Positions 55,601 through 63,633 of a stretch of DNA of 64,000 bases are shown here, piece by piece. The stretch comes from Pseudidiomarina terrestris (GTDB taxonomy: Bacteria > Pseudomonadota > Gammaproteobacteria > Enterobacterales > Alteromonadaceae): NCBI RefSeq assembly GCF_030466405.1, contig NZ_JAGGJF010000003.1:310001-374000 (forward strand), read 5' to 3'. The position numbers and the translations under genes are program-made. The notes beneath the pieces were generated by a model. That model did no database searches and was not told where the DNA came from. It saw only the letters and a program-made list of their open reading frames with translations. Within the stretch, counting starts at the first letter, position 1. Every line of letters starts with the position of its first letter.

Positions 55601-55714
55601 ATCCCGTCGTTGTACTCGGTGCTGGCACGTAATACCACCTCGCCGATGGCGTTGAGTCATGAGTTAGATGAGCTTCAGCAACGTTTCCCTAAGCACCAGC
55701 GCGACAACGATTAG
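52607..55714 (+). CDS. RND-family efflux permease (HAE1 type)
   Basis: 1035 aa with twelve expected membrane helices and two large periplasmic loops. It begins LSDVSVKRPVFATVVNLLL. The proton-relay Asp pair is in LVVDDSIVVLENIYRR (about 400-415); the second half has AAKNGILIVEFANQL (about 920-934) and RLRPIVMTAFTTLMSAVPL. Hydrophobic or amphiphilic compounds are the usual substrates. A single adaptor and no OMF suggest use of a TolC-type channel coded elsewhere. The end overlaps the GDPD gene by four bases on the other strand. Confidence 0.95.
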   Translation: MLLSDVSVKRPVFATVVNLLLIVFGIVCFTMLPLREYPDIDPPVVSIDTSYPGASAEIVETQITQPIEDRISGIEGIKNISSSSRNGRSRITIDFNLSRDVDSAANDVRDRVSRVVDNLPEQVDPPEVSKANSDETTVVWYNLRSENLSILELTDYADRYIVERLSVVDGVARVNLGGERRYAMRVWLDRDAMAARGITVADIESRLRSENVELPAGEVESVDREFTVRVARTYLNPDDFRLLAIKRGDSGQLVRLGEVARIEMGSEDDKTEFRGNGINMIGIGVIKQSKANTLEVVESVRSEIETIQQTLPESMIIVPSYDSSIFIKGSIDEVYNTLGIAMGLVVVVIYLFLGNIRATLIPALTVPVAIIASYIALFAMGFSVNLLTLLALVLAIGLVVDDSIVVLENIYRRVEAGEPPLLAAYRGAREVGFAVVATTLVLIAVFVPLAFLDGNIGQLFTEFALAIAAAVLCSSIAALTLSPMLSSKILRRRERTSRFGRGMDSFFNWVEEGYGRVLKRTLAYPWLAVVLVILATLVSYNMLKLVPQEFVPPEDRGTFFVMVRSAEGASFESNAAHMREIEALLLPYVDEGKIDRLLVRAPGWGNSAGIAIVGAVPFDEREWSTFELMDEVSAKLNQVSGVRAFAFMRSGISGGSGRPVQFVLQGNTYDQLAAYRDIVIEEASKNPNLLELDSDFKQTLPQLLIQIDQTRAADMGVSVGDIGRTLETMLGERRVTTYLDRGEEYDVILEGERADYRDPTAIDQIYVRSDSSGELIPLANLVTIEERATSGQLNRYNRMRSITIEANLAEGYSLGDALAYLENIVAEKLPDDVSIDYKGESQLYQESGSSVIFVFALALVIAYLVLAAQFESFIHPLVIMLMVPIAILGAAFGLYFTDLTLNIYSQIGIVMLIGLAAKNGILIVEFANQLRDAGHDFDEALIRASQQRLRPIVMTAFTTLMSAVPLILGTGPGAESRMVIGTVIFCGVAFSAFLTIFVIPSLYSVLARNTTSPMALSHELDELQQRFPKHQRDND

Positions 55715-56439
55715 TCGAGGTGCCAGGCCTCTGAGGGCTGCACCTGCAGCCCCTGGAGGACGTTACGGGCAACGCTTGGATGGTTGGTAAAGATACCGTC
55801 GACACCCATGGTGTGGAGATCGCGCATATCTTCGGGTTCATCTACCGTAAACACAAACACCTGCAAACCGCGGGCATGGGCGTCGGCGACGAATTCCGGG
55901 GTGACAAAGTCGACATCAATATGCACGGACCAGGCTTGTAGTTCACTGGCAAATGCTGCGTAACTCAATGGACATGAGGTGGTGAGCGCGCCGATGAGTT
56001 GTTGCGGGTGATCTTCCTTAAGCTGGCGTAACCAGTGGTGATTAAAGCTCGACACCAGCAGCTGTTCACGGCTGAAGCCAAGCTCCGCACGGGCAAAGCG
56101 CAAATGTCGGGTTAAACCCCTGGCAATATCGGCACCTTTTAATTCAATATTAACGATGCACCGGCCGGCGATAAACGCCAGCGCCTCATCCAGGGTTGGC
56201 ACCGGTTGCTGACCGAAAACCTTGAGTTTACGCACTTGCTCTAAGGTCAGATCCTGCAAGCGGCCGGGATGTGCAGTGAGTCGTGCGAGATACCTGTCGT
56301 GGAAGACAATCCACTCATCCTGTAGCGGATAAACATCGAGCTCAATAGCATCGGCGCCCGCGTCCAGGGCGCGACCGAAGGCCGTCAGGGTGTTCTCTGG
56401 GGCTTCAAAACTCGCGCCGCGATGAGCAATAATCAGCAT
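55711..56439 (-). CDS. Glycerophosphodiester phosphodiesterase
   Basis: 242 aa, cytosolic UgpQ-like size. Active-site blocks: IAHRGASFEAPENTLTAF (about 4-21, with the catalytic His) and ELDVYPLQDEWIVFHDRYL (about 38-56, with metal ligands and the second His). NIELKG gives the next Glu. It hydrolyses glycerophosphodiesters to glycerol-3-phosphate and an alcohol. It lies 5 bp after psd; together with psd it belongs to phospholipid turnover. Confidence 0.92.
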   Translation of the reverse strand: MLIIAHRGASFEAPENTLTAFGRALDAGADAIELDVYPLQDEWIVFHDRYLARLTAHPGRLQDLTLEQVRKLKVFGQQPVPTLDEALAFIAGRCIVNIELKGADIARGLTRHLRFARAELGFSREQLLVSSFNHHWLRQLKEDHPQQLIGALTTSCPLSYAAFASELQAWSVHIDVDFVTPEFVADAHARGLQVFVFTVDEPEDMRDLHTMGVDGIFTNHPSVARNVLQGLQVQPSEAWHLD

Positions 56440-56444
56440 AAGCG

Positions 56445-57314
56445 CTAGTCGTCTCGTTCCCCGAGCACCTGTCCCATGCGGGTGACAGATAGGGGCCCAA
56501 GATCGTCGTCAAAATCAATGGTGTCTGCAGGGAAGGTGAGTACCACCGTCGACCCAAGCTTAAAGTGTCCCATTTCTTCACCTTTTTTCAGGCGAATCGC
56601 CTGATCACCGCTGGCCGGATACTCCCAGCTATGCACGTGCTTACCGGTGGGTGGGGTCACTGTGCCTGCCCAGACGGTGCCGATACTGGCAACGATGGTG
56701 GCGCCGACGAGCACCATCGAGAACTTACCAAACTCACCATCAAAAATCGCAACCACGCGTTCATTACGGGCGAATAAATTAGGCACATTGGCGGCAGTTA
56801 AAGGGTTCACCGAGAATAAATCGCCAGGCACATAGATCATTTTACGCAGCACACCATCGCAGGGCATGTGAATGCGGTGGTAGTCTTTCGGTGCTAAATA
56901 AATGGTGGCAAATTCACCGTTTTTAAAGGCATGAGCATCACGCGGATCGCCGCCCAGCAGTTCGGTCAGGCTGTAATCGTGTCCTTTGGCCTGAAAGATA
57001 CGACCGTCTTTGATCGGGCCAAGCTGGCTTACGGCACCGTCAACTGGATGCGCAAACTGGTGCACTTCCGTGGCGTTGAGCGGGCGCAAGTCGGCTTTCA
57101 GATAGCGCGTGAAAAAGTCGTTAAACGTTTTATAGGCTTTCGGACTTTCTTCAACCGCTTCAGTCATATCGACGTTGTATTTCCAAATAAACCAACGAAT
57201 AAAGAGTTGTGTGAAGACGCCCGCACGGGCAGCCGCAAAAGCTCCGACTAAGCGCGACAAAGCATGCTTAGGCGTTAAGTACTGCACTTTAATTTTTACA
57301 TCATCCCAATTCAC
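56445..57314 (-). CDS. psd: Phosphatidylserine decarboxylase proenzyme
   Basis: 289 aa, PSD type I. It decarboxylates phosphatidylserine to phosphatidylethanolamine at the inner membrane. The self-cleavage motif LGST is at about 251-254 ([13 protein letters not shown]), giving the pyruvoyl group. [11 protein letters not shown] (about 89-99) and the DYHRIHMP motif (about 144-151) hold the catalytic Asp/His. The ATG overlaps the rsgA stop by four bases. The order orn/rsgA-psd is that of E. coli. Confidence 0.96.
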   Translation of the reverse strand: MNWDDVKIKVQYLTPKHALSRLVGAFAAARAGVFTQLFIRWFIWKYNVDMTEAVEESPKAYKTFNDFFTRYLKADLRPLNATEVHQFAHPVDGAVSQLGPIKDGRIFQAKGHDYSLTELLGGDPRDAHAFKNGEFATIYLAPKDYHRIHMPCDGVLRKMIYVPGDLFSVNPLTAANVPNLFARNERVVAIFDGEFGKFSMVLVGATIVASIGTVWAGTVTPPTGKHVHSWEYPASGDQAIRLKKGEEMGHFKLGSTVVLTFPADTIDFDDDLGPLSVTRMGQVLGERDD

Positions 57315-58375
57315 TTCTTACTACCTCGTGGCATTGCGCGCGATGGCTTACTGGTGGCCATCGACTCTATAATTTTGTGGAAATTGTACAACCGAAGCGG
57401 ATGCAGGTCACCTGCTTCTACCGCTTGCTGTAATGCACAGCCCGGATCCTGCGGCTGGTGTTTACAATCTCTGAATTTGCATTGGCCCAGAAACGGCCGG
57501 AAATCGATAAAGCACCACGCTACACGAGTTTCATCTAAATGCCAGAGGGCAAACTCACGAATTCCCGGGGAATCGATAAGAAACCCGCCGTCAGGCAACG
57601 GGTAACGCGTGGCCACAGTGGTGGTATGCTGCCCTAGACCTGAGTTGCTGGAAATATCGCCTACGTCAGCGTCAATATCCGGTAACAGCGCATTCACCAG
57701 GGACGACTTGCCGACACCTGACTGGCCCACCACAATCGAAACCTCGGTTTGCAGTAAACGCTTACTGTCATCCAGGCCGCCGGTGGTTTTGGCGCTGACA
57801 CTCAGTACCTGATAACCAATAGCTTCGTACATTGCCAGTGCTGCGCCAATCTCTTCCCGTTCTGTCGCGCCGACCTCGTCAAGTAAGTCAGCCTTATTGA
57901 GAATAATCACCGGGGTAATGTCAATGTCTTCACAGGCAACCAGATAACGATCAATAATCTGGGTTGAAAAGGCAGGCAGCACGCTCGAAATAATTAAAAT
58001 CTGATCAATATTGGCCGCAACAGGTTTTACCCCATCGTAGTAATCGGGCCGGCTGAGCAGCGAACGCCGCGGTTGCACGGCTTCAATGACGCCTTGTTCA
58101 GTGTTAGCACTTTGCCCTGTAAAGCGGCGCCACACGACCTCGTCACCACAGACAAGACTTTCAATACCGCGGCGAATATTGCAACGGTACTGTTGTTCAT
58201 CATCACCGGCGACAATGGCGTGCTGACCGAACCGCGCAACGATGATGCCGGATTCCGTACCACCTAAACTTGCATCATCGAGCTGTTGCTCGAGATCGTT
58301 TTGCTGCAACCGTTTTTGCTGGTTGGCGCGAACGCGGCGTAACTGTCCTTTATTTAACTTTCGATGTTTCCCCAC
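57311..58375 (-). CDS. rsgA: Ribosome small-subunit-dependent GTPase A
   Basis: 354 aa if it starts at the GTG at 58375, where AGGAG lies four bases upstream; [20 protein letters not shown] then matches the usual RsgA start. A longer frame to 58462 lacks such support. The GTPase is circularly permuted: G4 ILNKADLL, G1 [16 protein letters not shown]3 DSPGI. The zinc finger is [15 protein letters not shown]. It helps late maturation of the 30S subunit. Divergent from orn. Confidence 0.94.
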   Translation of the reverse strand: MGKHRKLNKGQLRRVRANQQKRLQQNDLEQQLDDASLGGTESGIIVARFGQHAIVAGDDEQQYRCNIRRGIESLVCGDEVVWRRFTGQSANTEQGVIEAVQPRRSLLSRPDYYDGVKPVAANIDQILIISSVLPAFSTQIIDRYLVACEDIDITPVIILNKADLLDEVGATEREEIGAALAMYEAIGYQVLSVSAKTTGGLDDSKRLLQTEVSIVVGQSGVGKSSLVNALLPDIDADVGDISSNSGLGQHTTTVATRYPLPDGGFLIDSPGIREFALWHLDETRVAWCFIDFRPFLGQCKFRDCKHQPQDPGCALQQAVEAGDLHPLRLYNFHKIIESMATSKPSRAMPRGSKK

Positions 58376-58489
58376 AAGGCTCCTAACTTGGTTGGCAACG
58401 TCAATTGTTGCTAATGATACAATATTCTTTGCAACTCCGCCTGAATTACGGACAATAGGCACTACTTAGATGAGTCAGAGGGAAAAAAC

Positions 58490-59044
58490 ATGACCGCGAC
58501 AGCAGATCGACTGATTTGGATCGACCTGGAAATGACCGGGCTGGAACCCGACCGGGACTTCATTATCGAGATTGCGACTATCGTCACAGATCAACAGCTT
58601 AACGTACTTGCAGAGGGGCCGGTGATTGCTGTGCACCAGCCTGAAGTGCGCTTGGAACTGATGGATGACTGGAATGTGCGCACGCACACTGGATCCGGTC
58701 TTATCGAGCGAGTTAAAGCGAGTGCGCACGACGATGCCGCGGCAGAACGGGAAACCCTAGAGTTTTTGGCGAAGTGGTGCACTCCGCAAAGCTCGCCAAT
58801 GTGCGGTAATAGCATTTGTCAGGATCGACGCTTTCTGGCCCGCCACATGCCTGAGTTAGAGGCTTTCTTCCACTACCGTAACCTCGATGTCAGCACGGTG
58901 AAGCAACTTGCAAAATACTGGGCTCCGGATGTCGCAGCAGGTCTTACGAAACAAGGCGCACATACGGCGCTGGCCGATATTCGAGAGTCGATCGACGAAT
59001 TACAGTACTACCGTGCGCACTTTTTCGACATTCAAGCCGAATAA
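58490..59044 (+). CDS. orn: Oligoribonuclease
   Basis: 184 aa (E. coli 181). It degrades 2-5 nt RNAs to mononucleotides, and pGpG from cyclic di-GMP turnover. DEDDh motifs: [11 protein letters not shown] (about 9-19), [11 protein letters not shown] (about 105-115) and [17 protein letters not shown] (about 161-177). It stands divergent to rsgA and directly before two tRNA-Gly genes, the same arrangement as orn-glyVXY in E. coli. Confidence 0.97.
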   Translation: MTATADRLIWIDLEMTGLEPDRDFIIEIATIVTDQQLNVLAEGPVIAVHQPEVRLELMDDWNVRTHTGSGLIERVKASAHDDAAAERETLEFLAKWCTPQSSPMCGNSICQDRRFLARHMPELEAFFHYRNLDVSTVKQLAKYWAPDVAAGLTKQGAHTALADIRESIDELQYYRAHFFDIQAE

Positions 59045-59057
59045 GCCGAAAAAGCGG

Positions 59058-59085
59058 TTGCAAAGCCTGCCGAATTCAGTAAAAT
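59058..59085 (+). promoter_or_regulatory. Promoter of the tRNA-Gly pair
   Basis: TTGCAA (59058-59063), a 16-bp spacer and TAAAAT (59080-59085). The GC-rich stretch after the -10 (CGCCTCCG) is typical of stringently controlled stable-RNA promoters. The first tRNA starts about 30 bp past the expected start of transcription. Confidence 0.6.
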
Positions 59086-59121
59086 TCGCCTCCGTTATCG
59101 CATTTGATGACAGAAGTTTAA

Positions 59122-59196
59122 GCGGGAATAGCTCAGTGGTAGAGCACAACCTTGCCAAGGTTGGGGTCGCGAGTTCGAATCTCGTTTCCCGCTCCA
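59122..59196 (+). tRNA. tRNA-Gly (anticodon GCC), copy 1
   Basis: 75 nt with encoded CCA. GCGGGAA pairs with TTCCCGC in the acceptor stem. The anticodon stem-loop is CAACC-TTGCCAA-GGTTG with GCC; the T-arm is GCGAG-TTCGAAT-CTCGT (one G-U). The D loop is one base shorter than that of copy 2 (AGTGG instead of AGCTGG). Confidence 0.96.
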
Positions 59197-59224
59197 AACT
59201 TCACCCTCGAATACCTTTCTTGAT

Positions 59225-59300
59225 GCGGGAATAGCTCAGCTGGTAGAGCACAACCTTGCCAAGGTTGGGGTCGCGAGTTCGAATCTCGTTTCCCGCTCCA
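59225..59300 (+). tRNA. tRNA-Gly (anticodon GCC), copy 2
   Basis: 76 nt with CCA, the same as copy 1 except for one extra C in the D loop. It follows after a 28-bp spacer. A T-rich stretch just after (AATTTTCTTGTTTT) may end the transcript. Confidence 0.96.
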
Positions 59301-59312
59301 AATTTTCTTGTT

Positions 59313-60317
59313 TTAACCCTCGAGTTTATCCGCAATGCGCGCGACACCATGACGAATCGGGTCGACGCAGGGCAGCCCTAACCGTTGTTCAACGTCCCGG
59401 CAGTAGGTCATCGCACCTTCTTCGTCGACCGCAGACGTATTCACCGCAATGGCAATGACTTTGCCTTGAGGGTTGGTCACCCGAGCCAGCATTTCATTGA
59501 GCGCGATGGTTTCTTCCAGGCTTGGCAAGGGCCGGTTATCGATAGCCCGCATACTTGAGCGGCCTAACGCATGGCACACCACTAAGGCATCAGGCTGAGA
59601 GCCATGCAGGAGTCCCAGACTCACACCAGCAAAGGCTGGATGCGAGAGGGAACCCTGACCCTCGATAATATCCCAGTGCTCCGGGGCATTCGCTGGCGCT
59701 AAATCTTCAATGGCGCCGGCAATAAAATCTGCGATCACACAGTCTACCGCGACACCATCGCCGGCGACCAAAATACCGCTTTGTCCTGTCGCGCGGAAGC
59801 TCACGTTGCGTTGCCGACGCTGCAGCTCGCGGGTAATCGCTAAACTGGTGTACATTTTCCCGACCGAACAATCCGTGCCAACAGTGAGTAAACGCTTACC
59901 CTCACGGCGATAGCCTTTTCCCGTGCGCAGTCGCTGGCGCGGGTGGCGGATGTCGAATAACTCACAGCCTCTGGCCTGGGCCGCGCTTACGAGTTCAGGA
60001 ATGTCCTGCAGCCGGTCGTGAAGGCCACTGATAATATCCATACCAGAAGCGATTGCCTCGTGAATCACTGGCAACCAGGCTTCATCAATATAACCACCGC
60101 TATTGGCAAAACCCAAAACCAAACTTTGCGCGCCAGCAGCCTTAGCTTCTGCAATCGTCAACGCCGGACAACCGGTCGTCACCGTACAGCCCGGCAGACG
60201 CAATTCACCGATACATTTTTCCGGACTCCAATCCGCTGCGCTACGAGCCATTTTAATGCTAAGTGGATCCTTGGCATCACCAATAAATAGTAGGTAAGGG
60301 GCTTTTAACGGCGTCAT
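59313..60317 (-). CDS. DUF1611-family protein, DgcN-like
   Basis: 334 aa. The C-terminal P-loop-type domain begins GTDCSVGKMYTSLAI (about 147-161); FRATGQSGILVAGDGVAVD and EGQGSLSHPAFAGVSLGLL (about 175-240) are DUF1611 blocks. Members now called DgcN acetylate D-glutamate in a marine D-Glu catabolic path together with the racemase-like DgcA (recalled from the literature). No dgcA is next to it in this window. A LysR-type gene lies 95 bp upstream on the same strand. With the YgeA-like racemase it hints at D-amino-acid use. Confidence 0.82.
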   Translation of the reverse strand: MTPLKAPYLLFIGDAKDPLSIKMARSAADWSPEKCIGELRLPGCTVTTGCPALTIAEAKAAGAQSLVLGFANSGGYIDEAWLPVIHEAIASGMDIISGLHDRLQDIPELVSAAQARGCELFDIRHPRQRLRTGKGYRREGKRLLTVGTDCSVGKMYTSLAITRELQRRQRNVSFRATGQSGILVAGDGVAVDCVIADFIAGAIEDLAPANAPEHWDIIEGQGSLSHPAFAGVSLGLLHGSQPDALVVCHALGRSSMRAIDNRPLPSLEETIALNEMLARVTNPQGKVIAIAVNTSAVDEEGAMTYCRDVEQRLGLPCVDPIRHGVARIADKLEG

Positions 60318-60412
60318 CTGGATTCCTTGGATAGGTGGTTAATGTCCGCCTTAGGATAGGAATTTGGCCGTAAAACAACAGTGAATAATAGAAGGTACGC
60401 TATAACCTGAAG

Positions 60413-61303
60413 TTATGACTGCTGATCGAGTAACGCACTTTGTACGAAGGGCAAAAATGCCTGGCTAAGTTTCGATAGCGGTTTAGCGGCCAGATGGAGT
60501 GCTCGTATAGGTACCTGAAGTGGAGGTTCGAGAGACGCTGTGGCTACGCGTTGGTCCGGGTTACCCTGAGCCGAAATCGCATCGATAGTACAGCAGCCCA
60601 AGCCTTGTGCAACCATGCGCGCGGCAATGTAATAAGTATCGACCTGAATGATCGATGCAGTATCAACCCCGGCCTGATTAAGCTGTTGCCAGAGCAACTG
60701 GCCGATAGGGCCACTGTCCCAGATGGCAATCAAGGGTAGTGTGGAGAGTTCAGCGTAGGTTAACGACTGCGGTTGCCTGGCGAAGGTCTCACACGGGTAA
60801 AGCACTTTTATTTCAGTGCTGCCGAGTTCGATAGCTTCAACGTTTGGATAACCTGGCGAGGCATAAAGCAATGCGAGCTCACAGTCGCGCTCAACCAGGG
60901 CCTGCATGGCTTCATCATTATGGATCGTTTGCAGACGAAAACGCACCTTAGGATAGTGCTGATTAAAGCGGGCAATGGCGACCGGGATAACGTTAAAGCC
61001 CAAGGCTGGTGTAATGGCTAAATCGATCAGGCCCTCATCATGGCGCTGAATATTTTGTGCAAGAGCCTTAACGCTGTGCAACTGCCGATAAACCTGTTCC
61101 ACCGCGGGAAACAACGCCAGCGCTTCGTCGGTGGGAAGCAACTTACCTTTTTCACGTTTGAACAGGGCAAAACCAAGTTGTTGCTCAGCATGCCCTAAAG
61201 CTTTGGATACCGCGGGCTGAGAGATATGCAACAGTTGCGCCGCCGCCGTTACGGAACCGGTCGTATAAATTGCGTGAAAAACTTCAATGTGGCGTAAGCG
61301 CAT
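60413..61303 (-). CDS. LysR-family transcriptional regulator
   Basis: 296 aa. Winged helix at about 1-60 (MRLRHIEVFHAIYTTGSVTA then AQLLHISQPAVSKALGHAEQ). The rest is the two-lobed effector domain (about 90-290). It lies upstream of the DgcN-like gene in the same direction, so it may control it. The effector is unknown; a D-amino acid would fit its place but is not shown. Confidence 0.93.
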   Translation of the reverse strand: MRLRHIEVFHAIYTTGSVTAAAQLLHISQPAVSKALGHAEQQLGFALFKREKGKLLPTDEALALFPAVEQVYRQLHSVKALAQNIQRHDEGLIDLAITPALGFNVIPVAIARFNQHYPKVRFRLQTIHNDEAMQALVERDCELALLYASPGYPNVEAIELGSTEIKVLYPCETFARQPQSLTYAELSTLPLIAIWDSGPIGQLLWQQLNQAGVDTASIIQVDTYYIAARMVAQGLGCCTIDAISAQGNPDQRVATASLEPPLQVPIRALHLAAKPLSKLSQAFLPFVQSALLDQQS

Positions 61304-61363
61304 AATATGGTGGTGAGAACCATCCAGTCGGCCAGCTAAGATACCGTCATTCTTGCATCGTTT

Positions 61364-61753
61364 TTAATCGTGAACAAGAACCACTAAGCCATGGTCGCGC
61401 ACCGACAGGTACTCAACTTTCCCTGACCCAGAGTGTACGGCAGCGACCAATAGTTCGTCGCCATGGCGCATTACCGAAGACGTAAGTAACCACTCACTGT
61501 GTACGGGGCCTTTTATGGATTGGGGCGCTTCGTTACTGTTTAGGTGACGCTTCAGCTCCTGTACCGTTGGCAGGCGCCAGTTTACTTCAGTGTCGAGTTG
61601 GCCGATGGCGACCTTGGCTTGATTCCACTGCCACCGTTGCGCTGCGCCGGTACATTCGTTAGCCATTAAGGTCTGACCGAGCAGACATGGGTACCATGTC
61701 AGCTTCGGCGGAGTCGCTGTGAGTAATGCGCTAAACATCAATGCAATCAGCAT
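61364..61753 (-). CDS. Exported DUF1566/Lcl-like small protein
   Basis: 129 aa with an N-terminal signal (about 1-14, LIALMFSALLTATP). The core has two Cys (YPCLLGQTLMANECTG), a WQWNQAKVAI helix and NWRLPTVQELKRHL, the WRLPT-x-x-EL signature of the DUF1566/Lcl C-terminal lectin-like fold. Function unknown. It is 12 bp from the DUF423 gene and probably in the same transcript. Confidence 0.65.
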   Translation of the reverse strand: MLIALMFSALLTATPPKLTWYPCLLGQTLMANECTGAAQRWQWNQAKVAIGQLDTEVNWRLPTVQELKRHLNSNEAPQSIKGPVHSEWLLTSSVMRHGDELLVAAVHSGSGKVEYLSVRDHGLVVLVHD

Positions 61754-61765
61754 CAGACAACGACC

Positions 61766-62137
61766 TCAGAACTCTTTTAGCATGGCCCAGAAGATCCAGA
61801 TCCAGCCGATAATAAAGCAAGCGCCGCCAATTGGCGTGACTGGACCAAAGAACTTGGCTCCGGTTACTGCCAGCAGATAGAGGCTACCTGAGAATAGAAT
61901 AATACCGGCCAGCAGCAGCCAGCCACCGGTGCGCAGCCCGGTGGCCTGCGGATACGGAAGTAACAGCGCCGCAACTAGCAACAACCCTAGCGCATGATAA
62001 ATCTGGTACTGTACACCGGTTTGGAATACCGCGAGCATTTCGGGACTCAGTTTGCCTTTTAAACCATGTGCCCCGAATGCACCAAGAATTACCCCAAGTG
62101 CCATATTGATTGCGCCTAACATTGCGAATAACTTCAT
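61766..62137 (-). CDS. DUF423 membrane protein
   Basis: 123 aa from the ATG at 62137 (AAGGAT upstream). Four membrane helices; the N-terminus AINMALGVILGAFGAHGLKG is the DUF423 signature. Related to E. coli YgdD, whose job is unknown. An ATG-like start at 62185 would add 16 residues that do not fit the family. Confidence 0.9.
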   Translation of the reverse strand: MKLFAMLGAINMALGVILGAFGAHGLKGKLSPEMLAVFQTGVQYQIYHALGLLLVAALLLPYPQATGLRTGGWLLLAGIILFSGSLYLLAVTGAKFFGPVTPIGGACFIIGWIWIFWAMLKEF

Positions 62138-62196
62138 ACTATCCTTACTCTGAATTCTGATGAGTGTAATCCTAATGTACCGCAAAAGGAGTGAAA

Positions 62197-63480
62197 ATGC
62201 GTGTAGAAACAGCGGCAGAAGCCCTAAGTATTCTCGCCGATAACGACATTATATGGTGTCAGTCGATGGCAGCCACCCCGTATAAATTGCTTGAAGGTCT
62301 CGCTGAAATCGCCCCTTCCCGCAAAAATATGACCCTGCTGCAGTTGCACACTGAACACAGTGAGATGTTAGGCGATGCCGCATTGTCTGGTCACTTAAGG
62401 CAGCGCGCATTCTTTGTCGGAAAGTCCACGCGTGAAGCGGTCAGTGAAGGGCTTGCAGATTATGTGCCGATCTTTTTATCAGAGATCCCAAAACTGTTCC
62501 GTTCCGGTGAGCAGCATCTTGATGCGGTATTGATACAGGTATCGGCACCCGACGCTCACGGTAATTGTAGCTTGGGGATTTCTGTTGAAGCGACGCGCGC
62601 GGCGCTGCAGGTGGCAAAAAAAGTGATCGCTTGGGTCAATCCAAAGATGCCGCGTACCCATGGCGATTCTTTTGTGCACATGTCACGCATTGATCGCTAT
62701 TTTGAGCTTGCCCAGGATCTGCCCTTACACCAGCGTCCTCAGCAAAGTAAGACCACCTTACGTATCGGTGAGCGGGTGGCCGAATTGATTAATGATGGAG
62801 ACTGTCTGCAAATGGGGATTGGTGCGATCCCCGACGCGACCCTGGGCTGCCTGACCCATCACCGGGACTTGGGGATCCATACTGAGATGTTCTCTGATGG
62901 GGTACTGCCGCTGGTAACAAGTGGTGTGATCAACAACTCCCGTAAACGCAAGCATCGCGGCCGTATCGTCACGACCTTTGCCATGGGCAGTCAGGAACTG
63001 TACGACTTTGTTGACGATAACCCACAAGTGGCCTTCCTTGATGTCGAATACACCAACGATACCGCTGTGATCCGTCAGAATAAGCAGGTGATGGCCATCA
63101 ACAGTGCACTGCAGGTGGATCTGACCGGTCAGGTGTGTGCCGATTCAATTGGAACCAAAGTCTATTCGGGGGTTGGCGGGCAAATGGACTTTGTCCGTGG
63201 AGCAAGCCTTTCAGAGGGCGGACGTTCGGTGATTGCCTTGCCGGCGACAGCTGCCGGGGGCCAGATTTCCCGTATTTCCGCCATGCTTGCGCCTGGAGCT
63301 GGTGTTGTCACTACTCGTGCTCACGTGCACTATGTGGTAACTGAATACGGCGTCGCCAATCTGCGCGCGCGCAGCCTCACCGAGCGCGCTGAAGCACTGA
63401 TTCATATTGCCGCTCCGCAATTTCGCGAGCAGCTCGCTCGTGACGCGCGCGATGATTGGGGACTACGGGTAAAGATTTAA
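62197..63480 (+). CDS. Acetyl-CoA hydrolase/CoA-transferase family protein
   Basis: 427 aa from the ATG at 62197 (AAGGAG five bases before). It has both CoA-transferase halves: VSAPDAHGNCSLGISVEATR (about 115-134) and GDCLQMGIGAIPDATLGCL, HTEMFSDGVLPLV, GVGGQMDFVRGAS and EYGVANLRARSL. These fit the 4-hydroxybutyrate/butyrate CoA-transferase type, which exchanges CoA between acetyl-CoA and an acid; acetyl-CoA hydrolysis is also possible. It stands alone. Confidence 0.88.
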   Translation: MRVETAAEALSILADNDIIWCQSMAATPYKLLEGLAEIAPSRKNMTLLQLHTEHSEMLGDAALSGHLRQRAFFVGKSTREAVSEGLADYVPIFLSEIPKLFRSGEQHLDAVLIQVSAPDAHGNCSLGISVEATRAALQVAKKVIAWVNPKMPRTHGDSFVHMSRIDRYFELAQDLPLHQRPQQSKTTLRIGERVAELINDGDCLQMGIGAIPDATLGCLTHHRDLGIHTEMFSDGVLPLVTSGVINNSRKRKHRGRIVTTFAMGSQELYDFVDDNPQVAFLDVEYTNDTAVIRQNKQVMAINSALQVDLTGQVCADSIGTKVYSGVGGQMDFVRGASLSEGGRSVIALPATAAGGQISRISAMLAPGAGVVTTRAHVHYVVTEYGVANLRARSLTERAEALIHIAAPQFREQLARDARDDWGLRVKI

Positions 63481-63547
63481 CCCGTAGCAGCAATCACAAC
63501 TACTCATGTGGGGGTACTCCTGATGCAACGGGCTGGCCCCCCCTTCC

Positions 63548-63561
63548 TTGATATCGATCAA
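63548..63561 (+). promoter_or_regulatory. FNR/Anr-type operator before the cytochrome c gene
   Basis: TTGAT-ATCG-ATCAA is a perfect match to the FNR consensus. Its centre (63554.5) lies about 41 bp before the start expected from the -10 box TAGAAT (63583-63588), the place of a class II activator site. So the next gene is probably switched on without oxygen. Confidence 0.75.
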
Positions 63562-63582
63562 TTTCATTCTATGCTCTAGTCT

Positions 63583-63588
63583 TAGAAT
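63583..63588 (+). promoter_or_regulatory. -10 box of the cytochrome c gene
   Basis: TAGAAT, 45 bp before the ATG at 63634, at a fitting distance from the FNR-type box. No separate -35 box is needed in a class II promoter. Confidence 0.55.
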
Positions 63589-63633
63589 GATATCAGCTAG
63601 CTTTAGCTGAAAGTCCATCAAGGAGGACGCCCT

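Noticed and set aside
59122-59300. tRNA-Gly genes as the attachment site of an integrated element
   Set aside because: No integrase, no repeated tRNA 3' end apart from the two full genes, and the neighbours are core genes in the same order as in E. coli.
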